From Draconibacterium orientale (lineage in GTDB: Bacteria; Bacteroidota; Bacteroidia; Bacteroidales; Prolixibacteraceae): a stretch of 64,000 bases of DNA. Position numbers and translations under genes: made by a program. The DNA lies in assembly GCF_000626635.1 (NCBI RefSeq), contig NZ_CP007451.1, forward strand, positions 3,326,001 to 3,390,000. The letters run 5' to 3'. Positions 8,433-17,538 of the stretch are shown here, piece after piece (within the stretch, counting starts at the first letter, position 1; each line of letters begins with the position of its first letter). The notes beneath the pieces are model-generated. The model was not told the DNA's origin, searched no databases, and saw only the letters and a list, made by a program, of their open reading frames with translations.

Positions 8433-10465
8433 ATGGATTTTAACGTAGTATCAGATTATAAACCTACCGGAGACCAGCCCGAGGCGATAAAGCAACTTGT
8501 TGAAGGAATTGAGAACGGAGAGCGTTTTCAAACCTTGCTTGGGGTAACCGGCTCGGGAAAAACCTTTACTATGGCCAACGTAATAAAAGAGGTGCAGCGC
8601 CCCACTTTGTTGTTGAGCCATAACAAAACGCTGGCGGCCCAGTTGTATAGCGAAATGAAACAGTTTTTCCCGAATAACGCTGTGGAATATTTTGTTTCGT
8701 ATTACGATTATTACCAGCCCGAAGCCTATTTGCCCACTACCGGTACTTATATCGAAAAAGACTTATCGATTAACAAAGACATTGAAAAACTCCGGCTGAG
8801 TGCCACTTCGGCTTTACTGTCGGGAAGGCGCGATGTAGTGGTCGTTTCGTCGGTTTCCTGTTTGTACGGAATTGGTAACCCAAAGGATTTTCACGAAAAT
8901 GTAACTAAAATTAAAATGGGCGACGAAGTGTCGCGCAATGGGTTGTTGTATCAGTTTGTAGAGGCCATGTACAACAGGAGTGAGGTGGAGTTTGAACGAG
9001 GTAATTTCAGGGTGAAAGGCGACACCGTTGATATTTTTCCGGCCTATGCCGATGTGGCTTACCGCATAACATTTTGGGGCGATGAGATTGAAGAATTGTC
9101 AAGTTTTGATCCTGAAGACGGACTTACAATCGAAACGCTGGATGAGATTGTTATTTACCCGGCCAATATTTTCGTTACCACAAAAGACAGCATGAAAACG
9201 GCCATTCATCAAATTCAGGATGATTTGGTGAAGCAGGTGGCGTTTTTTAAAGAAATTGGCAAACCACTGGAGGCAAAACGCCTGTTGGAACGTACTGAAT
9301 ACGATATGGAAATGATGCGGGAACTGGGCTATTGCCCGGGAGTGGAGAACTACTCGCGTTATTTCGACGGGCGCGCACCCGGAACAAGGCCATTCTGTTT
9401 GATGGATTATTTCCCCGATGATTTTCTGGTGGTAATCGACGAAAGCCATGTTACCATTCCTCAAATACGAGCCATGTATGGCGGCGATAATTCGAGGAAA
9501 GTAAATTTGGTGGAATACGGTTTTCGTTTGCCTGCAGCCATTGATAACCGCCCGCTAAAATTTGAAGAATTTGAGCAGCTGGTAAACCAGGTGGTGTATG
9601 TAAGTGCTACACCTGCCGACTACGAGCTGACAAAAAGCGAAGGTGTTGTGGTGGAGCAGATCATTCGGCCAACAGGTTTGCTGGATCCGATAATTGATGT
9701 GCGGCCAAGTACCAATCAGATTGATGATTTGCTGCACGAAATTCATGTCCGGATAGATAAAAACGAGCGGGTATTGGTTACTACGCTCACCAAAAGAATG
9801 GCCGAAGAACTGTCGAAATACCTGGTGAATATGGGCGTTAAAACCCGCTACATTCACTCCGATGTTGATACGATGGAACGTATTGAAATAATGGAGCAGC
9901 TGCGAAAAGGGGAGTTTGATGTACTGGTGGGGATTAACCTGCTGCGTGAAGGACTGGATTTGCCCGAAGTTTCGTTGGTTGCGATTTTGGATGCGGATAA
10001 GGAAGGCTTTTTGCGTTCTGAACGATCGCTGACACAGACAGCAGGACGTGCTGCGCGTAACCTGAACGGCATGGTAATTATGTATGCCGATAAAGTTACC
10101 GACTCTATGCAAAAGACCATCGACTCGACCAACTACCGCCGCGAAAAACAATTGAAGTACAACGAAGAAAATAACATTGTACCAAAAGCGATTGTAAAAC
10201 CAACGCGCGAAATTATTGGCTACGAGTACCGGAGCGGCAAAACTCAGGAATACGAAGGAGGAATGGGACAGCTCGATATTGCTGCCGACCCGGTGGTGCA
10301 GTACATGAGTGTTGAAGGTCTGGAAAAAGCAGTTGAGAAAACCAAAAACAAATGCAGGCATCAGCTAAGGACCTTGACTTTATTGAGGCTGCCCGTTTAC
10401 GCGACGAGATGTTTGCCTTGCAGGCATTAATTCAGGAGCGTAAACAAGGAAAAACGAAGAAGTAA
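8433..10465 (+). CDS. uvrB: UvrABC excinuclease subunit B with a C-terminal frameshift
   Basis: UvrB is the damage-verifying helicase-like subunit of nucleotide excision repair; it is loaded by UvrA and then recruits UvrC. Walker A GVTGSGKT is at residues 37-44, the beta-hairpin region [12 protein letters not shown] near 90-101, the DESH box in [12 protein letters not shown] near 338, and helicase motifs V and VI later ([21 protein letters not shown]). The uninterrupted frame stops at 10430 with a nonsense tail. Shifting -1 at the A5 run 10344-10348 restores the proper ending, including the UVR motif ([14 protein letters not shown]), to a stop at 10463-10465. One missing A is the simplest explanation. 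I annotate the full-length form. Confidence 0.92.
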
Positions 10466-10499
10466 AGCAAGTTCCTGGTTATGAGTTACGAGCTGCGAA

Positions 10500-10575
10500 T
10501 TACGAATATCCAGTATCCAGTATCCAGTATCCAGTATCCAGAATCCAGAATCTAGTATCCAGTATCCAGAATGCG
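10500..10575. repeat. TATCCAG heptamer repeat tract
   Basis: About eight consecutive, partly degenerate copies of the 7-mer TATCCAG (variants GAATCCA, TCTAGTA) lie between uvrB and the Yip1-like gene. Related words recur at 11736-11800 and, in reverse complement, at 18525-18565. Confidence 0.75.
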
Positions 10576-10655
10576 GTATCTATGAATAAAGTTCATATTT
10601 TCAATTTTTAAATGGCGAGCAAAGGTGCAGAAATAGCATGTTCTTTAAAAAAGTG

Positions 10656-10663
10656 TATTTTTG
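10656..10663 (+). promoter_or_regulatory. Probable -7 element before the Yip1-like gene
   Basis: TATTTTTG, matching TAnnTTTG, lies 18 bp before the start codon. The -33 TTTG is not evident. Confidence 0.4.
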
Positions 10664-10680
10664 CCGCAAAATTGTGAGGG

Positions 10681-11244
10681 ATGGAGTTTTCATTTTCAAA
10701 ATTGATGAGCGACGTTAAGCTGGTACTTGTAAATCCGAATGGATTTTGGGTGGAGCAAAAAGAAACTGCCGATAGTAAAAGATTGTGGCTGACTTACCTG
10801 TTGCCGATAGCATTGGCCGGAGCAGTTGCTGTTTTTATTGGCGAGTTTTTTAAACGCACCGACTTTTTTATCCAGTTCCCCTTGTTAAAAGCTGCACGCG
10901 AGGTTTCACTTTTTGTTTTGCAATACTTTATCAGTGTGTTTTTTACCAAAGAGCTGATGAAGACTTTTGGCGCAGAAAAGAATATTGAACTGGCGCGTAA
11001 ACTGGTTGTCTATTCTATGACTCCGATGCTTTTGGTTTCGGTAATTACCGGATTGTTCCCGTTTTTATACGTGGTTGATATTTTTGGAATTTACAGCTTT
11101 TACCTGTTTTGGATTGGTGCAAAAGAGTTGCTAACTTTTCCTGAAAATAAGGAGCACAGTTATATTATTCTTACAATTGTGGTTAACTTTTTTATTTTTA
11201 GTTTTTTAAGTGTATTCTTGTCGAAAGTGCTACTGATTTTTTAA
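10681..11244 (+). CDS. Yip1-like multi-pass membrane protein
   Basis: A 187-residue protein. The first 35 residues (LMSDVKLVLVNPNGFWVEQ) resemble the amphipathic N-terminal motif of bacterial Yip1/YIP1-domain proteins, which usually reads 'i..P...w..i'. It is followed by about five hydrophobic segments (roughly residues 38-55, 60-90, 105-130, 130-150 and 158-185). The role of bacterial Yip1-domain proteins is not established. It lies 16 bp upstream of smpB on the same strand, so the two may share a transcript. The family assignment rests on N-terminal wording plus topology. Confidence 0.6.
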   Translation: MEFSFSKLMSDVKLVLVNPNGFWVEQKETADSKRLWLTYLLPIALAGAVAVFIGEFFKRTDFFIQFPLLKAAREVSLFVLQYFISVFFTKELMKTFGAEKNIELARKLVVYSMTPMLLVSVITGLFPFLYVVDIFGIYSFYLFWIGAKELLTFPENKEHSYIILTIVVNFFIFSFLSVFLSKVLLIF

Positions 11245-11260
11245 TATAAACACCGGAAAT

Positions 11261-11722
11261 ATGTCACATAAGCCACAACAAAATATTAGCATAAAGAACC
11301 GTAAAGCCTCGTTTAATTATGAACTTATCGAGCGTTTTGTGGCCGGACTTAAGTTGGTTGGAACCGAGATAAAATCTATCCGCAACGGGAAAGTAAATCT
11401 CACCGATGCCTACTGTACGCTTATCCGGGGTGAGATGTATGTGATCAATTTACACATTGCCGAATACGAACTGGGTACCATTAATAATCATATTGCCAAG
11501 CGCGACCGAAAATTATTGCTGAATAAAAAGGAAATTGAAAAGCTGGATAAAAAGGTAAAAGAATCGGGACTTACAATTGTTCCTATAAAACTGTTTGTTA
11601 ACGACCGTGGCCTGGCAAAACTCGAGATTGCACTGGCGCGTGGTAAAAAAACATACGATAAGCGCGAAACTTTAAAAAGCAAAGATGCTAAACGCGACAT
11701 CGACCGGGCAATGAAGTTTTAG
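11261..11722 (+). CDS. smpB: SsrA-binding protein SmpB
   Basis: A 153-residue basic protein and the obligate partner of tmRNA in ribosome rescue. It binds the tRNA-like domain of SsrA and places it in the A site of stalled ribosomes. Characteristic family segments are visible: NRKASFNYELIERFVAGLKL with GTEIKSIR, the NLTDAYC motif, NLHIAEYE, and the basic C-terminal tail (KGKKTYDKRETLKSKDAKRDIDRAMKF), whose W/F-containing end enters the mRNA channel. The length matches the family. The Yip1-like gene is 16 bp upstream. No ssrA gene is seen in the window. Confidence 0.97.
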   Translation: MSHKPQQNISIKNRKASFNYELIERFVAGLKLVGTEIKSIRNGKVNLTDAYCTLIRGEMYVINLHIAEYELGTINNHIAKRDRKLLLNKKEIEKLDKKVKESGLTIVPIKLFVNDRGLAKLEIALARGKKTYDKRETLKSKDAKRDIDRAMKF

Positions 11723-12178
11723 CTTTCGAGAATCCAAAATCAAGTATCCAGCTGCGAGCCACTAGCTACAAGTATCATTCAGCATCCAGTATCCAAACAA
11801 TTTGTCAGTTTCCAATCTTTCAAAAAAAGAGTTAACCACAAAGTTGCCCAAAGGAGGCACAGAGTTTCACAAAGTCGTTGCTCATTTAAGCATTAAAGCA
11901 TTAACGCATTTCAATCCTTCAATCCCTCAGTCCATCGCGAGGCAAAAGTAAAAAGTAAAAAGGCAAAAGTAGCCACTAGTTTCTGGTTACTAGCCGCGTG
12001 TTCTCATTAAAGCATTTAAGCATTATTGCATTCAAGCATTTCAATCCCTCAATCCCTCACTTAAAAGAGTTAACCACAAAGTTGCACAAAGGATGCACTG
12101 AGTTTCACAAAGTCGTTGCTCATTTAAGCATTAAAGCATTAAAGCATTTCAATCCTTCAATCCTTCAGTCCCTCACTC
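11723..12178. repeat. Intergenic region with repeats of a 110-bp family
   Basis: No gene. Two direct copies of a sequence starting AAAGAGTTAACCACAAAG lie at about 11827-11933 and 12064-12176, with a truncated copy at 12001-12060. An inverted copy occurs at about 19975-20131. Within each copy are tandem CATTTAAG/CATTAAAG and CAATCCCT words. An ORF across 11998-12360 is made of these repeats and is not a gene. Confidence 0.7.
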
Positions 12179-12901
12179 CTAAACGCTTTCCAGATTCTCA
12201 AAAGGAATTATCTTATCGCCTTTGTATTTTAACAGCAGGTTGGCAACGGCCATTGTATCTTTTTCGCAGTATTTTACAATGCGGTCGATATCTTTTTCTT
12301 CCCAGTAAACTTTTGCCACCTGGCTGCCGTCGATGTCATCTTTTGGCGTTGGAATATTGAATAATTCGCACAACAGGGATAACGATGTGTAATGTTTGTA
12401 ATCGCCAAATTTCCAGAGTTGCAAGGTGTCTATCAGAATATCTTTTACTTCCCATGGTTTTGCACCGGCAATGTCGAGTACTTTCGGAAGCGTTAAATTG
12501 TTCACCAAAGCTCTTCTCGAAATGTAAGGGAAATCAAATTCCTGACCGTTATGCGCACAAAGCCGGCGTTTACCGGCGCGTGCAAAGCTATCCAATGCAT
12601 TAAAGAAATTCTGGATCAGCTTTTTCTCGTCGTCATCATAAAACGATTTTACCCGAAAATAGGGTTCGCCTTTTTTCTGAACAACGTAACCGGCCGAAAT
12701 ACAGGCAATCTTACCAAACTCGGCATAAATTCCTGCGCGCTCGTATAGCTCGTGCGGTAATTTGCCATCGTTAATCTGGAACTGCATTTTGCGCTCCCAC
12801 AGTTGTTGCCATTTTTCGTTTAGCACAGTATATTCCGGTGCCAGCGGAACCGTTTCAATATCAAGAAAAAGAATCTCTTCGATGTTTAAATTTTTAAGCA
12901 T
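12179..12901 (-). CDS. Predicted 3'-5' exonuclease of the PolB-exonuclease-like family
   Basis: A 240-residue RNase H-fold protein. The DEDD exonuclease residues are recognisable: Asp14 and Glu16 in FLDIETVPL, an Asp in CAHNGQEFDFPY, and the last Asp in the YCEKDTMAVANL motif near the C-terminus. It lacks a polymerase domain, which matches the stand-alone 'PolB exonuclease-like 2' family. Its ATG overlaps the stop of udk by one base (TGATG), so translation is likely coupled to udk. The physiological substrate is unknown; DNA repair or nucleic acid trimming is the best guess. The start at 12901 gives the complete Exo I motif. Confidence 0.82.
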   Translation of the reverse strand: MLKNLNIEEILFLDIETVPLAPEYTVLNEKWQQLWERKMQFQINDGKLPHELYERAGIYAEFGKIACISAGYVVQKKGEPYFRVKSFYDDDEKKLIQNFFNALDSFARAGKRRLCAHNGQEFDFPYISRRALVNNLTLPKVLDIAGAKPWEVKDILIDTLQLWKFGDYKHYTSLSLLCELFNIPTPKDDIDGSQVAKVYWEEKDIDRIVKYCEKDTMAVANLLLKYKGDKIIPFENLESV

Positions 12902-13515
12902 CAGGTTTTGTTTAAAGTTTGTAGTATGTGGTTGGTTAATATCTGGATGGCAATTTTGTTATTTCCACCCTGTGGTACAATAATATCGGCGTAACGTTTT
13001 GTTGGCTCTATAAACTGGATGTGGCTTGGGCGAACTGTTTGTTTGTAGCGTTTAAGTACCTGTTCAACATCGCGGCCACGCTCCTGAATGTCGCGCTGTA
13101 TTACGCGTGTCAGCCGAACATCCGAGTCGCAATCAACATAAACTTTTATGTCCATTAAGTTGCGTAGTTCAGCATTTGTCAGGCATAAAATCCCCTCAAT
13201 TATTAATACTTGTTTGGGCTCAACAATATTTGTTGCTTCTTGCCTGGTGCAGCTGATAAAGGAATAAACCGGTTCTTTAATCGATAAACCTTGTTTTAGC
13301 TTTTTTACATGATCGATCATCAGATCGAACTCAATGGAGTCGGGGTGGTCGAAGTTTTTTTGCCTCCGTTCTTCCAGCGAAAGGTGGCTGTTGTCGTAGT
13401 AATACGAGTCGTGCGAAAGTATTGCCACTTCGTTATCGCAGAACTTTTCTCTGATTTTTTTTACAACTGTAGTTTTTCCCGAACCGGTGCCACCTGCAAT
13501 GCCAATTACCAGCAT
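12901..13515 (-). CDS. udk: Uridine kinase
   Basis: A 204-residue P-loop kinase that phosphorylates uridine and cytidine to UMP and CMP in pyrimidine salvage. Walker A GGTGSGKT is at residues 8-15. Further family features are HDSYYYDNSHLS after the P-loop, NFDHPDSIEFDLM in the nucleoside-binding region, YVDCDSDVRLTRVIQRD and ERGRDVEQVLKRY. The length is typical of the family. It is the first gene of a two-gene minus-strand unit with the exonuclease (overlap TGATG at 12901) and diverges from the Dabb gene at 13621. Confidence 0.95.
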   Translation of the reverse strand: MLVIGIAGGTGSGKTTVVKKIREKFCDNEVAILSHDSYYYDNSHLSLEERRQKNFDHPDSIEFDLMIDHVKKLKQGLSIKEPVYSFISCTRQEATNIVEPKQVLIIEGILCLTNAELRNLMDIKVYVDCDSDVRLTRVIQRDIQERGRDVEQVLKRYKQTVRPSHIQFIEPTKRYADIIVPQGGNNKIAIQILTNHILQTLNKT

Positions 13516-13620
13516 ATTCTTCTATTTATTTGTTAAATGATAATTGAAGATTAAAATTAAACGCTAAGAAAACACTATTTTCGCAGCCAGAAAAGCACAA
13601 GTTACAAAAAATAGACAGCA

Positions 13621-13920
13621 ATGATTAATCACGTCGTTCTTTTTAAATTGAAGGATTATCCGGCCGAAGAGAAATTGGCAATAATTGCCGAACTAAAAGC
13701 TATGCTTTTAGGTTTAAAAGATAAAATTGCCGAACTGAAGCATATTGAGGTGGGCGAAAATTACGAGTTAAACTCAAAAAGTTACGATATGGCCTTGCTT
13801 TCGCATTTCGAAAGTGTTGCAGATCTGGATGTTTACCGCGTGCATCCCGAGCATTTAAAAGTGGTAAAACGTATTGGCGAAACCACTGAAGCACGCGCTG
13901 CTGTTGACTTTAACTTTTAA
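13621..13920 (+). CDS. Dabb-family (stress-responsive alpha/beta barrel) protein
   Basis: A 99-residue protein. It opens with INHVVLFKLKD, the conserved first strand of dimeric alpha/beta barrel (Dabb) proteins, and ends with a region (VYRVHPEHLKVV) holding the conserved His. In this superfamily small dimers bind or transform diverse ligands, so a specific reaction cannot be given. It is followed after 31 bp by manA on the same strand and may be cotranscribed with it. The start at 13621 aligns with the first beta strand. Confidence 0.82.
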   Translation: MINHVVLFKLKDYPAEEKLAIIAELKAMLLGLKDKIAELKHIEVGENYELNSKSYDMALLSHFESVADLDVYRVHPEHLKVVKRIGETTEARAAVDFNF

Positions 13921-13951
13921 TTTTAGTATTTAAAGATAATCCGAAGGAATT

Positions 13952-14935
13952 ATGAGTAATCTGTATCCCATAAAATTCAACCCAATTTTTCACGAGAAAA
14001 TCTGGGGTGGAAACCGAATGAGAACCATCCTTAACAAAGATTTTGGCAACCTGCCCAATTGTGGCGAAAGCTGGGAGCTCTCGGGTGTTAACGGAAATAT
14101 TTCGGTGGTAAGTAATGGCTTTTTGGCCGGCAACGACCTGAACGAGTTGATTGAAATATACATGGGAGATTTGGTAGGCGACAAGGTTTATGAAAAGTTT
14201 GGAAACGAATTTCCGCTGCTCATTAAATTTATCGACGCGCAAGACGATCTTTCCATTCAGGTTCATCCCAACGATAAATTGTCGAAAGAGCGACACAATG
14301 CCTACGGTAAAACCGAAATGTGGTATGTGGCCGGAGCCGAAAAAGGAGCACTCATTAATTCGGGATTTAACCAGGAAGTAGATCGCGAAAAATACCTGGA
14401 ATATATCAACTCGGGCAAATTAACCGATTTGCTGCATTACGATGAGGCCGAAGTGGGCGATGTTTTCTTTATTCCGGCAGGGCGTGTTCATGCCATTGGT
14501 AAAGGCTGTTTGGTAGCCGAAATTCAGCAAACATCGGATGTAACATATCGTATTTTCGATTACAACCGCAAAGACGATAAAGGAAACGAACGCGAATTAC
14601 ATACCGATCTGGCATTGGATGCCATCGATTTTTCGTATTCGAGGCAGTATAAAACAGATTACAAAACCGAGGAAAACAAAGCGGTAGAAATTGTAAGCTG
14701 CCCATATTTCACTACAAATATCATCGAATTCAACAAAGAGCAGGATAAAGATTACAACCAGCTCGATTCGTTTGTTATTTATATGACGTTGGAAGGCGAT
14801 TTTGAAATTATTACCGAAGGCGGATCAGAAACAGTGGCGATGGGAGAGACCGTTCTTTTACCGGCCAGCCTCGAGTCGGTTCAGTTGAAGCCAAAAAGCG
14901 AATCGGTAAAAATCCTCGAGGTTTATATCAAATAG
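13952..14935 (+). CDS. manA: Type I mannose-6-phosphate isomerase
   Basis: A 327-residue zinc enzyme that interconverts mannose-6-phosphate and fructose-6-phosphate and so feeds GDP-mannose and GDP-fucose synthesis. The cupin zinc site is visible: QVHPND at residues 103-108, Glu122 in KTEMWYV, and a further His in GRVHAIGKG near residue 178. The N-terminal [12 protein letters not shown] is typical for short class I PMIs of Bacteroidota and Firmicutes, which lack the long helical insert of the E. coli form. It sits between Dabb and ysxC on the same strand. The GH29 fucosidases are far away at 57-60 kb. Confidence 0.93.
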   Translation: MSNLYPIKFNPIFHEKIWGGNRMRTILNKDFGNLPNCGESWELSGVNGNISVVSNGFLAGNDLNELIEIYMGDLVGDKVYEKFGNEFPLLIKFIDAQDDLSIQVHPNDKLSKERHNAYGKTEMWYVAGAEKGALINSGFNQEVDREKYLEYINSGKLTDLLHYDEAEVGDVFFIPAGRVHAIGKGCLVAEIQQTSDVTYRIFDYNRKDDKGNERELHTDLALDAIDFSYSRQYKTDYKTEENKAVEIVSCPYFTTNIIEFNKEQDKDYNQLDSFVIYMTLEGDFEIITEGGSETVAMGETVLLPASLESVQLKPKSESVKILEVYIK

Positions 14936-14981
14936 AAGAATATTTCTTAACTTAAGAAATCATTCAAAAAAAACACCTTTT

Positions 14982-15578
14982 ATGGAGATAAAAGAAGCTC
15001 AGTTTGTGATGAGCAATACTGCAGTTGACAAATGTCCGGCACCCGATCGGCCGGAGTACGCTTTTATAGGCCGGTCGAATGTGGGCAAGTCATCGTTAAT
15101 AAATATGCTTACCAACAAAAGATCGTTGGCAAAAATTTCAGGCAAGCCCGGAAAAACGAGGTTGATCAATCATTTTCTTATCAATAAAGAATGGTACCTG
15201 GTTGATTTGCCCGGCTACGGTTATGCGCAGGTACCAAAAGCCGAGCGCCTGAAATGGGAGAAAATGCTCAAAAATTATATCCTGAAACGGGAAAATCTGT
15301 ATTGCCTGTTTGTATTGATCGACTCGCGCCACGAGGCACAAAAAGTGGATATTGAATTTATGGAATGGCTGGGCATTAGCGAAATTCCTTTCAATATAAT
15401 TTTTACCAAAACCGATAAGCTGAAGCCTCAGGAGCTGGAAAACAATTTGAAAGCCTACGAGGAAAAGATGTTTGAAATATGGGAAACAATGCCCGGGTAT
15501 TTTATATCATCGGCTGAAAAGGGACTTGGAAAAGACGAAATTCTGGGATTGATAGACGAGGTGAATAAAGCCCACTAG
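14982..15578 (+). CDS. ysxC: Ribosome biogenesis GTP-binding protein YsxC/EngB
   Basis: A 198-residue small GTPase of the TrmE-Era-EngA-EngB group, required for 50S subunit maturation. G1 GRSNVGKSS is at residues 30-38, G2 lies around the conserved GKPGKTR, G3 is DLPGYGYAQ near residue 74, and G4 is TKTD near 140, with SSAEKGLG as G5. The length is typical. It is followed by a small ORF and prs on the same strand, but a -7 element at 15641 suggests that prs has its own promoter. Confidence 0.96.
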   Translation: MEIKEAQFVMSNTAVDKCPAPDRPEYAFIGRSNVGKSSLINMLTNKRSLAKISGKPGKTRLINHFLINKEWYLVDLPGYGYAQVPKAERLKWEKMLKNYILKRENLYCLFVLIDSRHEAQKVDIEFMEWLGISEIPFNIIFTKTDKLKPQELENNLKAYEEKMFEIWETMPGYFISSAEKGLGKDEILGLIDEVNKAH

Positions 15579-15640
15579 ATTTTCGTTGAACTGAACAAAC
15601 TAAATAAGCGTACTATTATTTTAGAAACATGTAAAGTTGT

Positions 15641-15648
15641 TAACTTTG
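15641..15648 (+). promoter_or_regulatory. Probable -7 element upstream of the small ORF and prs
   Basis: TAACTTTG fits TAnnTTTG. Transcription would start near 15655, only about 20 bp before the ATG of the 34-codon ORF and about 130 bp before prs. The -33 element is weak. Confidence 0.45.
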
Positions 15649-15674
15649 CTCAATCTTTACTATTTAAAGAAATC

Positions 15675-15779
15675 ATGATGGCGAAACAAAAAGTAATGAT
15701 GAATTTTACTTCTGAAATGAGGTCATACAAGCCCGCCATATCTACTCCAACACAATTTGTTGAAACAAAAAATCATTAA
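15675..15779 (+). CDS. Small ORF (34 aa) leading into prs, possible upstream ORF
   Basis: The frame ATGATGGCG... encodes 34 residues, Met-rich at the N-terminus and ending VETKNH, and stops 4 bp before the prs start (TAAATAAATGG). It begins about 20 bp after a predicted transcription start, so a transcript starting there would carry it as the first frame. No recognised domain. It could be a translated leader peptide that couples to prs or a chance frame. Confidence 0.35.
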   Translation: MMAKQKVMMNFTSEMRSYKPAISTPTQFVETKNH

Positions 15780-15783
15780 ATAA

Positions 15784-16725
15784 ATGGAGATGAAAACTCA
15801 CCCACTGAAAATTTTTACCGGACGAGCAACCCGACATTTAACTGAAAAAATTTGCGATAGTCTGGACGTTGATTTGGGGCATTCGTCGTGCCCGGTTTTT
15901 GCCGACGGCGAATTTGAACCCTGCTACGAAGAGACGATTCGTGGCTCGCATATTTTTATCGTGCAGTCGACACCACCAACTGCCGATAACCTGTTGGAGC
16001 TGTTGTTAATGGTTGATGCCGCAAAACGTGCAAGTGCCTACAAGGTAATTGCAGTAGTGCCTTATTTTGGTTATGCGCGCCAGGACCGTAAAGACAAACC
16101 AAGGGTTTCTATCGGTGCAAAACTGGTGGCCGACTTGCTTACCGTTTCCGGAGTCGACAGGCTGATTACAATGGATTTGCATGCCGACCAGATTCAGGGA
16201 TTTTTTAATGTACCGGTAGATCATTTATACGCATCAACGCTTTTTGTTCCGTTTATCGAAAAAATGGGCCTTGATAATGTAATTATCGCATCGCCGGATG
16301 TGGGGGGTACAAAGCGTGCCAATACCTATGCAAAAATGTTGAACACCGGTATCGTAATTTGTCACAAAACAAGGGCACGCCCGAACGAAGTGGGGAATAT
16401 GACTGTTATTGGTGAAGTTGAAAACAAAGATGTGATTATTGTTGACGACATGATCGACACTGCAGGAACAATTACCAAAGCAGCCAACCTGATGAAGAAA
16501 AAAGGTGCCAGAAGCGTTCGTGCTTTTGCAGCACACGGAGTACTGTCGGGGCCGGCCCTGGAACGAATTGAAAAATCGGAGCTGGAAGAAGTGTATTTTA
16601 CCGATTCGATTAAACCAAAAACAGGCTGCGATAAAATTAAATACATCTCTACCGCCGAGGCTTTTGGAGAAGCTATTCGCAGGGTTTATAAAAATCAGTC
16701 AATAAGTTCGTTATATTACAAATAA
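15784..16725 (+). CDS. prs: Ribose-phosphate pyrophosphokinase (PRPP synthetase)
   Basis: A 313-residue enzyme making PRPP from ribose-5-phosphate and ATP for nucleotide, histidine, tryptophan and NAD synthesis. Signature regions present are FADGEFEPCYEE (flexible N-terminal part), ANNLLELLLMVDA-like helix residues (seen as DNLLELLLMVDA), the PYFGYARQDRK segment of the catalytic loop, the DLHADQIQGFF class signature, and the PRPP loop VIIVDDMIDTAGT. The length is normal. The start at 15784 leaves only 4 bp to the preceding small ORF. Confidence 0.96.
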   Translation: MEMKTHPLKIFTGRATRHLTEKICDSLDVDLGHSSCPVFADGEFEPCYEETIRGSHIFIVQSTPPTADNLLELLLMVDAAKRASAYKVIAVVPYFGYARQDRKDKPRVSIGAKLVADLLTVSGVDRLITMDLHADQIQGFFNVPVDHLYASTLFVPFIEKMGLDNVIIASPDVGGTKRANTYAKMLNTGIVICHKTRARPNEVGNMTVIGEVENKDVIIVDDMIDTAGTITKAANLMKKKGARSVRAFAAHGVLSGPALERIEKSELEEVYFTDSIKPKTGCDKIKYISTAEAFGEAIRRVYKNQSISSLYYK

Positions 16726-16737
16726 TTTCTATTTTTG
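16707..16737 (+). promoter_or_regulatory. rplY promoter (TTCG-N19-TATTTTTG)
   Basis: TTCG at 16707-16710, a 19-bp spacer and TATTTTTG at 16730-16737 match the Bacteroidota -33/-7 arrangement with one mismatch. It overlaps the end of prs. Transcription would start near 16745, giving a leader of about 98 nt before rplY. Confidence 0.65.
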
Positions 16738-16754
16738 CACCGCTTTTTCCATAA

Positions 16755-16786
16755 GCAGACGCATTAATGATGTGTATGCTGTTTGC
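16755..16786 (+). promoter_or_regulatory. Stem-loop in the rplY 5' leader
   Basis: GCAGACGCAT (16755-16764) pairs with ATGC (16776-16779) and GTTTGC (16781-16786), a 10-bp stem with one bulged T and an 11-nt loop. It lies in the predicted leader and could be a ribosomal-protein autoregulatory structure. I do not recognise a named RNA family. Confidence 0.4.
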
Positions 16787-16842
16787 CCGACCCACAGGAA
16801 GGGAGGACTGAGTACCATATTTATTAACGTAAATTATTTAAA

Positions 16843-17472
16843 ATGAAATCAGTAGTAGTTAAAGGAGAATTAAGAAGTTCTCTTGGAAAGAAAGACGCAA
16901 AAAAACTTCGTGCAGAAGAGAAAGCTCCTGCAGTATTGTACGGTGGCGATCAGCCAATTCACTTCGCAGTTTCTTTTGCCGAGTTAAGACAATTGGTTTA
17001 TACACCAAGCGTATATCTTATCGACCTTGACATTGACGGTACTGTGCATAAAGCAATTATGCAAGACATTCAGTGGCATCCGGTTGAGGAGTTGGTACTT
17101 CACGTTGATTTTCTTGAAATTAAAGATGACAAACCAGTAAAAATTAACATTCCTGTTAAAATTGAAGGTTTTGCGAAAGGTTTAAGAAAAGGTGGTAAAT
17201 TAAACAGCACTCTGCGTCGTTTGAGCGTAAGAGCATTAGCTGCCAACTTGCCTGATACGATCAATATTGATGTTACAAAACTTGATATCGGCCAAAGTAT
17301 TAAAGTGGCTGACCTGGATATTCCTGGAATCGAGCTGTTAGATCCTAAATCGAACGTAATCGTTGGTGTTGGTATTACAAGGGCTGCAAGATCGGCTGCC
17401 GGTGCAATGGTTGACGACGAAGAAGAAGAATCAGCAGAAGGAGCAGAAGCTTCAGAAGCATCAGAAGAATAA
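16843..17472 (+). CDS. rplY: 50S ribosomal protein L25 (Ctc form)
   Basis: A 209-residue protein of the long bL25/Ctc type. It has an N-terminal 5S-rRNA-binding barrel (SLGKKDAKKLRAEEKAPAVL then IDGTVHKAIMQDIQWHPV, with HVDFLEI), a second TL5-like domain, and an acidic tail (VDDEEEESAEGAEASEASEE) common in Bacteroidota. It binds 5S rRNA in the central protuberance. The strong promoter-like element and structured leader upstream fit a highly expressed gene. It heads a run with pth and the S4-domain gene on the same strand. Confidence 0.95.
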   Translation: MKSVVVKGELRSSLGKKDAKKLRAEEKAPAVLYGGDQPIHFAVSFAELRQLVYTPSVYLIDLDIDGTVHKAIMQDIQWHPVEELVLHVDFLEIKDDKPVKINIPVKIEGFAKGLRKGGKLNSTLRRLSVRALAANLPDTINIDVTKLDIGQSIKVADLDIPGIELLDPKSNVIVGVGITRAARSAAGAMVDDEEEESAEGAEASEASEE

Positions 17473-17538
17473 ATTATATTCAAGTGAAACACGTCTTGTT
17501 TAGTCAAGGCGAATCATCTGAAATAAAACGAAAAACAG

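Noticed and set aside
11998..12360. 120-codon ORF covering the repeat region and the end of the exonuclease gene
   Set aside because: Made of repeated words and overlaps the real exonuclease gene on the opposite strand.
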